From NCBI GenBank assembly GCA_024195585.1, contig SWBL01000095.1, positions 1 to 64,000 on the forward strand: a DNA stretch of 64,000 nt, read 5' to 3'. The position numbers and the translations under genes are program-made. The notes under the pieces are model-generated. The model was given only the letters and a program-made list of their open reading frames with translations, was not told the origin of the DNA and did not search any database. Positions 1 to 13,557 of the stretch are shown in pieces. This stretch comes from Aureobasidium sp. EXF-3400. Its lineage: Eukaryota > Ascomycota > Dothideomycetes > Dothideales > Saccotheciaceae. Position 1 is the stretch's first letter. Each line of letters opens with the position of its first letter.

Positions 1-74
1 CGATGATTGTGATTGGCTGGAAACCTTGTTTAATATGGACAGCTCATACCCCTTGCGGGGTAAATAGCTTGAGA

Positions 75-99
75 AAATCAAATCAAATCAAATCAAATC
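75..99. repeat. AAATC microsatellite, five copies
   Basis: Five perfect tandem AAATC units lie about 180 bp upstream of the VIP1-like start codon, in its presumed promoter or 5' UTR. No function is visible. Confidence 0.9.
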
Positions 100-277
100 G
101 TACAATCAAACCACCGATCACGTTCCTGCTTTTTTTGAACTGATAGATTCTGTGCAAACGTGTACCTTACCTAGCTGAAATATCAATCCACTTCTTGTCT
201 CCTCTGCCACTCTCTTCCAGTCCCTGTGTGTGCCTATCTTTATTTTCCGTTCCTAGGTAAAAGCGCGGTGCAGGCTC

Positions 278-3200
278 ATGGAGCCTTTGCACCGAACAGT
301 CAGTCATGGAAGCCAACGATCGAGAAGGAGCTCGTCAGGAGCTTTGTCGTCGCCTCTACTTGACCACAAAGCACACTATGCAGAAGCAGATCATGCCCGT
401 CTCAGCAGCGCTGCTGTCAAGAGGGCGAGCATCAGCATGCCCATGTCGCCGCCGCAACCGTTAAAGTCAAATCTCCATCGTTCTCCGCCTTCACGACGAC
501 CATCCAGAGCGCATTCCGAGCACAACCTGCTCACCCACGTCTTGCAGCAACATATCATGGCTTCGTCCAGCTTGCCAGATTCGTCTGCAATCATCGACGA
601 CGCCGACGCCACTCCTACTCAGACGCATAACAGCGAGCCTAACCTGAACCTCGCCGTGCCCCGCCAAGACAACGACGACTCAAACCGCCCTTCCTTTTCG
701 CTCTACCAATTGGGCTCTGCCCTGTACGACCGTGCCAGAGGCGCCGTGTCCACTGCGAGCTCTGTCGCTGGCTCCGAGACAGACGGTGCGTCAGCTTGTT
801 TTGTTTTCTGCTCGACTTCCAGCTTCCCTTGACTCGCAAAACACCCAAGCACTGAAGACCCTTCCCCTCCACGTCATTGTGCTTGTGCTCAACCGTCCCA
901 AGAAAAGCAACCCTTGACCTTCTTGCTCTTCTTATCTTTGCATTCTAACCAATCCAAGCCCCAACAAGATCCGGCTCTACCTCTCTCTCGCTGCCCGCCT
1001 CTCTGAACCACCAACCACACTCGGCACCCGCCGCCACCATGGACCGCGACAATGATCTCCCGCCGCCTACCAATTCAGAACCTACATCGACCACAACATC
1101 ACCGAGAGCCAGCGTCTTTGCTTCCTTCCCTCGCCAACCTCCTCCCAGCTCAAATGCAAACCCTCGCGGCAGAACTCCCCAATCAAGACGAGTCAGCAGT
1201 AGCACAGTAAACAGCGCAAGCCCGAGCACAGAACGTCCTGAAGAAGACAAGCCTTTACCCATTGGCAAGATTGGTGTCTGCGCTCTGGACAGCAAGGCCA
1301 GAAGTAAGCCTAGTCGCAACATTCTCAACAGACTGATCAAGGAGGGTGAATTCGAGGTCATCGTCTTTGGCGACAAGGTCATTCTTGATGAAGATGTTGA
1401 GAACTGGCCCATCTGCGACTTCCTCATCTCCTTCTTCTCGGATGGCTTCCCGCTGGACAAGGCTATAGCATACGCCAAACTGCGCAAACCCTTCTGTGTC
1501 AACGACCTGCCCATGCAGACAATTCTTTGGGACCGCCGCATCTGTCTGCAAATCCTCACAAAACTCAACGTACCTACGCCCGAGCGTGTCGAAGTCAACC
1601 GTGATGGAGGTCCCAAGGTCCAATCAGCCGATATTGCCCAGCGATGCTTCGAAAAGACTGGTCTCCGATTCCCTGTATTAGGCAGCCAGCCTGAAACCGA
1701 ATCACAACAAACAGCAAACCCTATAGTCGAGTTGCTGGATGACGGCGACACAATCTGTGTTGATGGAAAGAAGTTGACAAAACCTTTCGTCGAGAAGCCT
1801 ACGGACGGAGAAGATCATAACATTCACATCTACTACCCCAAGAGCCAAGGCGGAGGCGGCAGAAGACTGTTCCGCAAGGTTAACAACAAGAGCTCGGAAA
1901 AGGACGAAACTTTGACAGTGCCCAGATCTATCACGGAGCCTGGAAGCAGTTACATCTACGAGCAGTTCCTCAAGGTGGAAAACGCAGAGGATGTCAAGGC
2001 TTACACTGTCGGTCTTGACTACTGCCATGCTGAAACTAGAAAGTCCCCCGTCGTTGATGGTGTTGTCAAGCGCAACCCCAATGGCAAGGAAGTTCGCTAC
2101 GTTACCAGCCTCACTCAAGAGGAAGCTGGCATGGCCTCGAGGATCGCCGACGGCTTCGGACAGCGCGTTTGTGGCTTTGACCTGCTGCGCGTTGGCGACA
2201 AGAGCTACGTTATCGACGTCAACGGATGGAGTTTCGTCAAAGACAACAACGACTACTACGACAAGTGCGCCAACATCCTTAAGAGCATGTTTATCAAGGA
2301 AAAGACCAGACTCGACAACAAGCAACAACAGCAGCAGCAGCAGACATCTGCCCCTACCTCTGCCGTTGAAGACAGCTATGAAAGAGAGGCTCCTGGCACC
2401 CATCGCAAGAGCACTCTCTCCAGTCACCGCAGCCATCTCAAGTCAGTCTTCCGTTCTGCCAGTGCCAACCGATTGAGAGAAATGGGCAATAAGAAGCCTG
2501 GCTCGCCTGAGATCTCTCAACTCCCATCTCCCATCACCTCTCCGCCAAACTTTGGAAATCTTCCCATGCCTCGCAGCCCTGGCATTCCTCAGGACAGCCA
2601 ACTGCCTCCGCCTGCCATGCCTGATGAGAGCCATCAGTACCAAAGCCTGCAAGAATCCATTCATGAAGCCGAGGAACACCCTGAGCCTGTACCTGCACCT
2701 GCCTCCAAGTCGCAATGGAAGCTTAAGGGTATGGTTACTGTCATTCGTCACGCCGATCGTACACCCAAGCAAAAGTTCAAGTTCACCTTCCACACAAAGC
2801 CTTTCGTTGATCTGCTTAAAGGTCATCGTGAGGAAGTGTTGCTTGTCGGAGAGGCTGCTCTGAGGAGTGTGCAAGAAGCTGTTCAACAAGCTCTGCTTGA
2901 GGGAGAGGAGGATCAGACCAAACTTCGCACACTGTCAAACGCTCTCGACAAGAAGGGAAGCTGGCCCGGCACAAAGGTTCAGATCAAGCCCATGTTCCGT
3001 AAGAGAAGACAGGAAGAGTTACCCGCCGAACTCCAAGACAAGGTCGAAGTTGACAAGGACGGCAACGCCAAACCAAAGCCTACTCCTCTGCAGGGTGAGG
3101 ATGCTAATCACTCGCGTGGAGACTCTATGGCAGACGTTACTCTTTCCAGAATTTCTGCTGCTGAGAACAACCTTGTGCTCGACAAATTGCAGCTCGTCAT

Positions 3201-5012
3201 GAAGTGGGGTGGCGAGCCTACCCACTCTGCTCGCTACCAAGCCCAGGATCTTGGTGAGAACATGCGCAATGATTTGCTCTTGATGAACAAGGATGCTCTC
3301 AGAGATGTTCGTGTTTTCTCATCTTCCGAGCGCCGTGTGTCGACCAGTGCTCAGATCTTCACTGCTGCGTTCTTGGACCAGAAGGAACTTGACCCAGACT
3401 TCATTTCCATTCGCAAGGATCTACTCGATGACTCGAATGCAGCCAAGGATGAGATGGACAAGGTCAAGAAGAAGTTGAAGGGTCTTCTCCGCCAAGGCAA
3501 GCAAGCACCCGATCAATTCGCTTGGCCAAAGGATGGCACTCCGGAGCCTTACTTGGTTGTCCGCAGCGTTGTCGAACTGATGAAGTTCCATCGTCGTGTC
3601 ATGCTTCAAAACTTCACCAAGCTTCGTCCTGAAGGTGAGGGCGGTGCTTCTATCAAGAGTCCTCCAAGCAACGCTTCTTCCGCCAGTCTTGCAGACAGTT
3701 CTCCAGAGTGGGTCGATCCCAAACAGGTCCAATCTAGATGGTGCTGCGGTGAAGACGCTTCATTGTTCAAGGAACGCTGGGAGAAGCTCTTCAAGGAATT
3801 CACCGATGCAGAGAAGGTTGACCCTAGTAAGATCAGTGAGCTCTATGACACGATGAAGTTCGATGCTCTACACAACCGACAATTCCTCGAATGGGTATTC
3901 ACTCCCAGCAGCGAGCTGGTTGAAGATCACCATGAGCTTCCTGATACTCTGAAACGCACTGCCTCTGCGGCTTTGAGGGAAGAATTTGGTCAAACTCACC
4001 AGGGCCTTGCCCCCACCAACGATGGGTCTGTTGCTGTCAGCGATGCTCAGCCTTCCAAGCAGCAAGGAGAGAACGAGAACGGTGATGACAAGGATAAGAA
4101 TAAGCTGTCCTCGATAGGAAGCTTGAGAAGACGCTCGGAGAATGCTCAAACCACATTCAAGAATGCCCAAGCTACTCTGGCTAATCGGGTCTCTGGTCAT
4201 CCTGAGTCCTATTTTTCATTGTTCACCGGCAATAGAGACCTTCCAGAGTCAAAGGCCAAGGTTGATGTACGCCTTGAAAAGCTGAGAGAGCTGTACCGCT
4301 TCTCGAAAGTCCTGTTTGACTACATTGGACCTCAAGAATATGGTATGCTGAACAGCGAGAAGTTAGAGATTGGCCTCTTAACAAGTTTGCCATTGCTCAA
4401 GGAGATTGTGACGGATTTGGAAGAAAGTATGTTGAAATTGACTCGCCTGCAAGCACGTCACTCGCTAACACAAATACCACAGTGCAAGCATCGGAGGATG
4501 CCAAATCATTCATCTACTTCACCAAAGAGTCGCACATCTACACCCTTCTTAACTCCATTCTCGAAGGTGGCGTCCAGACCAAGATCGCACGCAATGCCAT
4601 CCCTGAACTCGACTATCTCTCTCAGATCGGCTTCGAACTTTACGAGTCACAAAACGAAGCCTCTACTGATGATCCAGAAGGCAGCAACTTCAACTACAGC
4701 ATCCGCATCACTCTTTCACCTGGTTGCCACGCTTTCGATCCTCTGGACGTTCAGTTGGACAGCAAGCATTGCATTGGCTGCACTCCCCGCAGAAGTTTGA
4801 CGCCGCATGTCGAATGGAAGGAAGTCCTCGAAACTCTGAGAGCCAAGTTCCACACTGTCAAGTTGCCCAAGAGCTTCTTGGCTGTCAATTTGAGTGAGAA
4901 GGTTCCTCAGGCGTTTGCGCCGCAAGTCAAGCAGGAGGAGGCTGCTGGAGATGCAGAGCCTAAGGTGGTGGGTGTGGAGGCTAGTCCTATTGCTCCTGCT
5001 CACCAGCCTTAA
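278..5012 (+). CDS. VIP1/Asp1-type inositol hexakisphosphate / diphosphoinositol-pentakisphosphate kinase
   Basis: Three exons: 278-785, 959-4426 and 4483-5012. Splice phases agree and give about 1501 aa. Known role of the family: a bifunctional cytosolic enzyme making 1-diphospho inositol pyrophosphates (IP7/IP8) that control phosphate sensing, microtubules and polarised growth. The N-terminal ATP-grasp kinase begins near residue 272 ([17 protein letters not shown]) and runs to about 620. A poly-Q run (nt 2322-2342) and a Ser/Pro-rich linker follow. The C-terminal histidine-acid-phosphatase-like domain starts near residue 765 with [10 protein letters not shown] and later has [11 protein letters not shown]. 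The last exon restores the family C-terminus ([17 protein letters not shown]). The first 270 residues are Ser/Arg-rich and low complexity, making the protein longer than yeast orthologues. The ATG at 278 opens exon 1; an alternative ATG at 1039 would drop only this tail. Family assignment is secure. Confidence 0.95.
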
Positions 5013-5978
5013 TTGATGGATGGACTGTGTTTCAGACACGGATCGGATATGGCGTTTGGGTAGGGATTATGCAATGGGTTAGATGGGGGTTTCTGCTTCG
5101 ATAGACTGTATCCAACCATACACGTTTCGCAACACTATCCGATCGTGTCGGACCCCCTCAGTGCGGGAACGCATGTCCGCTCAGAAGCGGTATATGAGAT
5201 TGCAACTCAGCCTTGTTGTGAGCAGCCACCCCCGCTGTGGCTGCGCTTTGCATGGTGTTCCCACGAACCAGGAACTGCGAAGACCTAGGTCTACGTCGTT
5301 CGATGCATCGTTGCAGCATGAGAGCGGAAGCGAACGGTGAGATGTTGCGAAGGAGCGAAGCTCGCGTCACCCACTTCCAAAACTAGCTCGGCATTGGTCA
5401 ACATCCTCATCAACAACATCGCCAGTCCATCATCGATTTTGCTCCCCTCCATTGCATGCACCGTCAGGACGAAACAAACATAGAGCTTGCCCTGAGGTTC
5501 CATACGTCTGTCTTTTCAAGGATCACAGCGAATCGCAAGTATTGACAAGGTCGACATAGGGAATCTGCAAGCCACAAACTGCTCATTGGATGCCTTGCTA
5601 TCATGTGGGTGTCTTCAATAGCGGGTATAAAGATAGAACATGACTCGAAAGCGAATGGAGTGGCACATGCCTTGTTTCCATCACCATTAGCACCGAGTGC
5701 TGGGAAGGAATGACGCCCGTTACCTACGAAAGTAGATCGATTGACAATTGTCATGTCACCACCAGGCATCAACATCAACACAACTTGCTTCTTCCACTTG
5801 CCGCGCCACCAGTACTTCTGGTTATCTTTTGGCCCCCAAATCGCTGCACAGCCCGCAGGATCTTGCATAACAAGGCGCTGCTGTCCGTGCTTCGAAGCTG
5901 AGTCGACCGCGATAAGTACAGCATGGCGTCCAGTCACTGATCAGTCGCAACGAAATCGTGTGGCATCGAATCGACATT
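5013..5978. other. intergenic, no gene seen
   Basis: This is the VIP1 3' flank and the promoter region of the next gene. Open frames on both strands are short and show no recognisable family or coherent exon structure. Confidence 0.6.
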
Positions 5979-8030
5979 ATGCTGGACTCGATCCTAACAC
6001 ACTGGAGAGCACTCTGCATCCTCTATGGCTCACTACTCGCCAGCATCGCATTCGCTGTCGGTCATCACTTGCACAATCAGAAACTCAACAACACTGTGGT
6101 ATCGACAACGAATGATCTAGCTATAGGTACCTGGACCGGCGTGTCCTCTCAGAATTTCAATACCGCTATCGGCAACACCCTTGCATCCTTGTTCAGAACC
6201 TTCTTGTCGATCACGGTCACAACAGCCTACTGTCAGATCGTCTGGCATGCATTGAAGGCCAGAAGCACAAGACTGAACATCGTTGACGCGATCAGCGGCA
6301 TTCTAGCGAATCCTGTTGGTTTTCTAAACCTTGGAGCATGGAGGAAGTCAGCTCTGCTGTTCCCCCTTGCAATTGCAATCTGGTGAGTCACTTAGAAACA
6401 ACGCTGAATAATTAGTCCTGTTTCGAGCACTGACGAGAAGCTAGGCTACTTCCCATCGCTCCGATCATCACCCCTGCGACTTTGACAGTCGCGACCGATC
6501 CCCAAACCTCACATAACATGGTCAACGTTTCCTCTATCGATTTCAATAGTTTAAATTTCGCGTCCATTGATTTTGGCTTCGGTGATCCATGTGAGTACCG
6601 CTATACGGGCCCGCAGCACGAGGTACAGAAAGTCGTCACAGGGGCTGCAGCTCCAGGCGCTGTATTGTCCATACCCGCGCCAAATGATCAGCGAAACGCA
6701 TCTTATGTCCAACACTTCGCTGCGCCTGCCTTGCAGTGCAGTGACGTGACTGATCCTGTGCGTGGAGAGATTATCTCCAATGTCAATGCTAGCTCTTGGA
6801 TCAACATGGGATCATATGGTTTCCTCGCTTGGGTTCCTAACAACACATATTCACTGCCTTTTGTGCTGGGAAATCAGGAAGACGAGTCAGGGGCCGCTTC
6901 TCTCAGACAAGACACGATAGGGCCAACAGGCGGCGAGCCTCTAACTCTATTCGTTGCCACCTTTCCAAATTACATCAACCCGTCCAGACCAGCTGGGATG
7001 GACGCACACTGGAATTATACCGCAGACGCCACTGTGATCAAATGCAGCCTGATGAACGCAACATACTCTCTCTCCTTCAGTTGGACAAACAGCATTCAAG
7101 ATCTGAACGTTACGGTGGATCTGTCGCAAAACGGCATGTCGTATCCAGATACTGTCCTATGTACTGATTATCTATTTACCAACGATTCTCAAGGAGAGGA
7201 TGCTCCACATGCCTCGGCACAGCCTCTAACGGACTTCAACAACAGACTCGTCCAGAAATTTGCTTATGCATCAGTCATGGACGCCTTCACGAAACTCTTC
7301 GGAGGTTCTATCCCTGTCTCGGGATCGGGCACCTCTACAAACGTGCTAAATACGGTCTTAGGAGATACAGCGGAGCTCCTTGCACTGCAGAAAGCTACTG
7401 CCAATAATACAGACCCAGGTTTGCAGGGACTCCCCCCCGAGTATTGGCCTGGTGTCTCGGTCAGTGAGCAAGGAAACGACGCACCGAAGCTGCTTCCTAC
7501 ACTAGAGCTCTTATTCAGAAATGCTACCTTGAGATTAATGACCTCGCCGCTGCTCCAGTCAGTACTTCTATCTTGTTCATCATTCCGAACAGTAACTCGA
7601 CTGATCACCGAACAGGCCAGATCCTAGAACTCCCTTCTTTCCGCCGCCTGTGAACGTAACAACAACCGTTTATCGCAACGTGTACGCGTACTCAGCTGCG
7701 GTGCTGTTGCTTGCGTACGGAACCGCCCTTTTGATCGCCATCGTCACAGTCGTGGCAGGATCTCTAGCTATCTTCTCCAGTGGTGTCTCTTACTCATCCT
7801 CCTTCTCCACAGTCTTACGCACTACCTCGCATGCTCTGGTCAGCACGGAAATCTCGCGAGATGATGCTTCGGGTCAAGATCCGCTGCCCAAACATCTAGC
7901 ACAAGCAACAATCAGGTTTGATCACGACGAGGGACTCAAGGAGGAGGCTTCCAAGCAGCTTCTAGAGCCCAAGGGAGGATTTGAGCTTGGTTCCGTCAGT
8001 AGTAGAAGCGAGCGAAATGCGACTTGGTGA
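5979..8030 (+). CDS. fungal multi-pass membrane protein with large glycosylated loop
   Basis: Three exons: 5979-6382, 6445-7557 and 7616-8030, giving about 643 aa. All junctions keep phase (Trp and Gln codons are split). The start is the first ATG in frame (MLDSILTHWRALCILYG). Visible membrane segments: residues about 9-30, 60-82 and 118-148 (KSALLFPLAIAIWLLPIAP), plus one near the C-terminus (AAVLLLAYGTALLIAIV). Between the third and fourth is a loop of roughly 370 residues with many N-glycosylation sequons (NVS, NAS, NNT, NAT), so it is probably lumenal or extracellular. The layout matches a common Pezizomycotina family sometimes labelled 'formylmethionine deformylase-like', a name without biochemical support. 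No catalytic motif is visible, so the function is unknown. The cytosolic tail is acidic and Ser-rich. Confidence 0.8.
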
Positions 8031-9337
8031 TGTTTGCTCGAATGAGAGCGATCGTTGTCTTTGCAAGACCGACCAAGGAGCTTCACTTTTCGAAGAGAGC
8101 ATGTACAACATCTGAGCTTCTGTACGCCTTTTACGTAGTGAAGCGACCTGACAAGATTCAAGACATAAAACCTTCGATGGATCGAGGAAAGTACGAATGA
8201 GAAGTTCAGAAGTTCAGAAATTTTGCAATTGGTCCATTACCAAGCAGATGGGACTCGAGCTCCAAATCAGGAAAGCATGACGATATATACTGCCTGCTAG
8301 CAGTGGTGGTGATTTTTATGAACTTTTGATCGATTCCAACTCCAAATGAATCAAGGACCATTCTGATTCCATCTATTCGATGGAATGATAGTCGGTTCCA
8401 AAGTGACGTGCAGGGTTACTCGCAATTTGGGCATACCAAGATTTTTCAAGCTTCAAAAATATAGCTTGGCCTACCAAGCAGTGATACTAAGCTGAAATGC
8501 CATGGATTCTGGAAACTCCATAGAATCAAAGTCTATTTCAACTCCAAATCGATTCCATATGCAAAGTATGGAAACTAAAGATGGAATTCTGTTAGTCGAC
8601 AACGAGAACCACAAGTATTCTTCTCGTCTCCAAAAGTTCATGCATGCGAGCCGTGTCAAGCCGAATCTCAAAGTTCAGCTCAGCCGCAGCGTCAGCGGCC
8701 ACCTCAAGACACTCGGCCCCCAAAATGGATGCGGCAGGAGCGCTTCCAGACCAGGAAGCCTCACTACCTAGCATCCAATCATAGCCCAGATTTTTATGAT
8801 AAGAAAGCAGGCGAGGACCTAGGACAAGGAGGATCCAGTACTAGAAGCCCACGTGGGGCAATGCTGTGGAGGGATCATCGTTTTCCTAAACCTATCACGT
8901 CAATGTAGCATGAGAACGCCTGTGCAGTGATCGGGTATGCATTTCCCCTCTCCATGTGCAATAGAATGAAGAATGGAGCCTTCGTAGGGACAACCCATAA
9001 GAAGCTATCTTGAAGGCCAGGCTTGTATTTGAATCACGACTACACAATTTAATAGCTTACAATGACCCTTATCTTGGGATGGAGAAGCGGTCAGTCGCAA
9101 TAGCATGACTGGCTGCAGCTCACAGGGAGGCTTGACCGAAGCAGGCAGGAAGACTCGCAGTGGCTTTCCAGCCTTGCAGGATCAGTGGTGGGCGTTGCCT
9201 CGAGTTGAAATTGGCTTGAGCCCCAGTCTTCCATTCCTTCCCTCTTCGACCTTTGACGTTTAGTGACCGATCTTGACAAAAATCCGGAAGCTTGATAAGT
9301 ACAATCATCAAAATAGGAGAGACAACAAGACGACGAC
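8031..9337. other. intergenic, AT-richer, with short repeat-like motifs
   Basis: No gene is supported. Between about 8200 and 8600 the sequence is AT-richer and repeats the motif AACTCCAAAT with variants of GATTCCA (near 8338 and 8537). A related sequence occurs in reverse orientation near 48290. It may be a decayed dispersed repeat. The last few hundred bases are the NLR promoter. Confidence 0.5.
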
Positions 9338-12300
9338 ATGGCATTCAGTCATGACGATTACACTGTCGGCTGGATATGTCCTCTTGTCGTCGAGCAGGGG
9401 GCGGCCAGGCTGATGCTCGACAAGATACACGGCGATCTTCCTCAAGATCGTATAGATCACAACGTATACACTCTGGGGAGCATCAACGGACACAACATCG
9501 TCATTGCGGGTCTGCCTATCATGGGTAACAATTCCGCTGCTTCAGTCGTCGTTCAGATGCGAAACACGTTCCGGTCTATAAGGTTCTGTCTCGTAGTAGG
9601 CATTGGAGGTGGCGTGCCTACCATGTGCGAAAACATACCAATACATCTAGGTGACGTGGTCGTGAGCTCTCCGACAGGCAACCATTCTGGTGCTTTACAG
9701 TACGATCACGGAAAAGCTAGATCTGGAGGATTTGAACGCACCGGTTGCTTGCAGTCTCCACCCACAGTACTGCTGAACGCCGCCAACAACCTTGCAGTAT
9801 GTCGAAACACCACCGAGGAAGGAGATCCTCTGGCCGAGAACCTGGAACGAATCGATGTCAGCAAAGAATATCTGCAGATGTACAAATTTCCTGGACGAGA
9901 CAAAGATCACCTCTATTCCCCACTGTATGTACACGTGGACGCGAACAGCTCGTGTGTGAACTGCGGTTGCGATGCAAGTCAACGAATCACCCGAAGCGAT
10001 GACAACAAGCGACTTCAAGATGGGGGGCGTTTAGTGGTTCATCATGGGACTATCGCGTCTGGTGAGCTCGTGTTGAAGGACGGTTATCTCAGAGATATCC
10101 TTGCAAAACAACACAACATCCTCTGTTTCGAGATGGAGGCTGCCGGGGCTCTCAATGACTGCCCTTGTCTTGTAATCAGAGGGATCTCTGATTACTGCGA
10201 CTCCCATAAGAATAACATGTGGCATGGCTTTGCAGCTGCTGCAGCTGCTAGCTACGCAAGACAGCTGTTCTTCCACATGCCCCTGTATCAAGTGAAGGCT
10301 AAACCATCCGATGAAGGTATGTCCTCCCCCATGACGTCGTCATCAGTCCTTGCAGCTTTTCCATATCATGATCATCTCCAAGTCGGACAACTTACTGATA
10401 GACGGGTAGAACTGCAAATAGCGCAGAAGGCAGCCAAGCGCACAGCGATACTCAATTGGCTCTCGTTGACGGACTTCACTTCACAGCAAGCTCAGATCAA
10501 TAGCTCGCGTCATCCAAAGACCGGAGAGTGGCTTCTACGCTCGACAGAGTTCAAAGATTGGCTTGGAACTACGAAGCAGATTTTGTTCTGCACAGGTATG
10601 CCCGGCGCGGGCAAGACCGTGATGACCTCCATGGTCATAGATAATCTGCAGCGAAAATTCCAGGGCAGATCCGACATCGGTATTGCTTACATCTATTGCA
10701 ACTTTGAGCAACATGATGAACGAGGAATCGATCGTCTTCTAGCAGGGCTGCTGAAGCAACTGCTCCAGCGGAATTCTGTAGTGCCTCGGTGTGTCGAGGA
10801 CCTTTACAATGACAGTAAAGAGCACAAGCACAATGGGCCTCCCGCGCAGGAGCTGGTGAACCCGATTGTGACAGCCGTCAGCTTATTCAAGAAGACCTTC
10901 ATCATATTGGATGCTCTAGACGAGTGCCAGTCTTCTCCCAACAGCATGCTTCTCAAGGCGCTATTTGAGATCCATCAGCAGACGGCTGCGAACATCTTTG
11001 TAACCTCCAGAAGAGTGTCCCATATCGAGAGAGCTTTTGTCAATTGTGTCTCTATAGACATACGAGCGCGACCGGAAGATCTGACGGCATACATCAAGAC
11101 TCGACTAGAAGAGCTGCAGGAGTTTGTTCAGGATCGGCCTGACCTACAGAACAGCGTCAGAGACACGATAATCAGCGCAGCTGGTGGAGTGCAAGTCTCG
11201 TGAGGTTTCAAGCAAGACGATATCTGACTGCTCGCTCCAGGTTTCTCTTCGCTCGCATACAGATGGATCAGCTGAAAGACTGTCTCACACCCGCCACCCT
11301 CAAGCTGTCCCTTGAAAAGATACCCTATGGGCCCGAGGCATATGCACAAATGTACGACAAAACCTTGAAGATTGTTGAGGATCAATCTGAGATCAAAAGA
11401 AAGCTTGCTTTCGATGTCTTGTCCTGGATCTTCTACAGCAAAAGAGCTCTCACTACAAGTGAACTGCTGAATGCTGTTGCTATCGAGGTTGGCGTTCCTC
11501 ATCTCGACCAAGAAAAAATATGTACGATGTCAACAGTCCGAAACGTATGCGCAGGGCTGGTGGTAGAAGACCAGGATGGCTTGAATGTACAACTCGTCCA
11601 CCATACTGCCAAAGACTTCATGCGCGATCGCCAACCCAAATGGTTGTCCGATAGGTCGGCCAAAATAGCTCGAGCGTGTGTGACTTATCTGTCACTTGAC
11701 ACTTTCAGTAAAGGACCATGTCCTAGTGACGAGACATACAAGCAACGCTTAGTCGAAAACCCTTTCTTCGACTACGCTGCATGGTACTGGGCACATCATG
11801 TTCGGGAAAATGCTTTACAAGATGATGAAATCATTATGAGCTTCGCTTCGAAGCAAGCCAACATGGCCGCCGCGGCCCAAGCCAAGATGGGTCGAATGAT
11901 CAGGGCTCAACAGCCTCGACACAGTCACAAACTCTTTGGAGGAATGGGAGCTGGGCACCTGCTAGCACGTTTGGGCCTCCACATCACGTTGAAACGATTG
12001 CTCGAAGATGGGATGCATCCAGATGCCAAAGACGAGCATGGCAGGACCGCACTTTATCATGCCGCGACGGAGGGCCATGTGGAGGTCATCGCAATGCTTC
12101 TACAGAACAAGGCCAATGTCAATACACAGGGAGGACCTCTCGACAATCCACTACGAGCTGCTGCACACTCAGGTCACCTTGAGATTGTAAGGATACTGCT
12201 AGATCACAAGGCCGTCGTAGACCTTCCTGATGCAAAAGATGCAAAATCATTCACCGCTATCCGCTCCGCGATAGTGATGGACCGAAGGGATGTTGTACGA

Positions 12301-13557
12301 CTGCTACTTGAAAGAGGAGCGAAGCTCAATCCGAGCGAACCAGGAATTGAGACACCACTCATCACAGCCATCAACCATGATCGCCGAGAGATTGCGAAGT
12401 TCTTGCTTGACAAAGGAGCCAGTCCCGACGGGGCTAATACTGTAGGAATTGACTCCCCCTTGGTAGTCGCCTCGAGAATGAATCGTTTGCAGATTGCAAG
12501 GCTACTGCTAGAAGCAGGAGCCGCAATCAACAAGACAAGTGGAAAGGGAGCTATCACACCTCTTGCAGCCGCTGGAGAGAAAGGACATTTCCACACTGTA
12601 AAAGTGCTGCTTGAATACCGTCCCAATGTCAACATGCTAGTCGGCGACACTAAGACGACAGCACTTCTGGTGGCTTCTGAAAAAGGCTTTGTCGGACAAG
12701 CTCGGATCCTCCTAGATGCGGGAGCATCGGTCAACTTGGCCGCCGGCAGAAAGAAACGGACACCACTCATTGCCGCTGCAGAAGCTGGTCTGATTGAAGT
12801 GGTGAAGCTGCTCATCGAGCGACGTGCAGATGTTCACGCTCGAGACACATCGTTGATGTCTGCATTACATCATGCTACGACCAAGGGCCACATCGAAATT
12901 GTCAAACGCCTTGTCCAAGCCGGTGCCAGTATATCGAATCTCGACGGCATCGGTAGAGACGCCATTATGTGTGCCTCAGGCCACGCACGCGGACACTCAA
13001 GGACACACTTTCCCACAACCGTCCAATACTTGTTGGACCATCGTGGTGATTGCAGCAAAGAGAAACAACTCTATACCGCTTCGTGGCTGGACCGTACCGA
13101 CCTGATTACGAGTTTGCTCAGCCAGGGCGTCAATATCAATGCTCAAGTCGGTGCCTACGGCAGCCCTCTCTATGCAGCCACTTTTCAAGGTCATTATAGA
13201 TCAGTTCATCTACTGCTGGCCCACGGAGCTGATGTGAATACAGCGGGAGAGGACGAGAAAACACCACTAATGATTGCTATCGAATTTCGCTTCTTGGATC
13301 TCGTTAAGAGGTTGATTAGCGCTGGTCCGGACGTCAATGCAGTTGATGGCTCGGGATGGACAGCTCTTCACTTTGCCGCCGTACATGCCAACATGGAGCT
13401 CTGGAATATGATAGTCGACGCAGGGTGTTCATTAGAAACCCCTGACAACCAAGGATGTGGGCCCTTGTTTTACGCAAAACATCGTGGTTGTGAACCCATA
13501 GTCGAAGATATCCTGAGAAGGTTAGAGAAGGATAAAGGCAGCAGACCAAGCAGATGA
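9338..13557 (+). CDS. NLR-like receptor: PNP/nucleosidase - NACHT - ankyrin repeats
   Basis: Proposed exons: 9338-10316, 10410-11199 and 11241-13557, giving about 1361 aa. Residues about 8-315 form a purine-nucleoside-phosphorylase/nucleosidase-like domain (YTVGWICPLVVEQG start, VVGIGGGVP, LGDVVVSSP, FEMEAAG, and RGISDYCDSHKN with the catalytic-type Asp). A NACHT ATPase follows, with Walker A GMPGAGKT near residue 388 and Walker B FIILDALDEC. From about residue 825 there are about fifteen ankyrin repeats (ALYHAATEGHVEVIAMLL type). Fungal NLRs of this class act in allorecognition and innate-immunity-like cell death; the specific ligand is unknown. The first intron (10317-10409) has a GTATGT donor, is 93 nt long and stays open in frame, so retention would add 31 residues. 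The second is only 41 nt (donor GTGAGG, branch CTGAC at 11224) but is needed to reach FLFARIQMD. No Walker residue is missing, and the gene looks intact. Confidence 0.92.
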
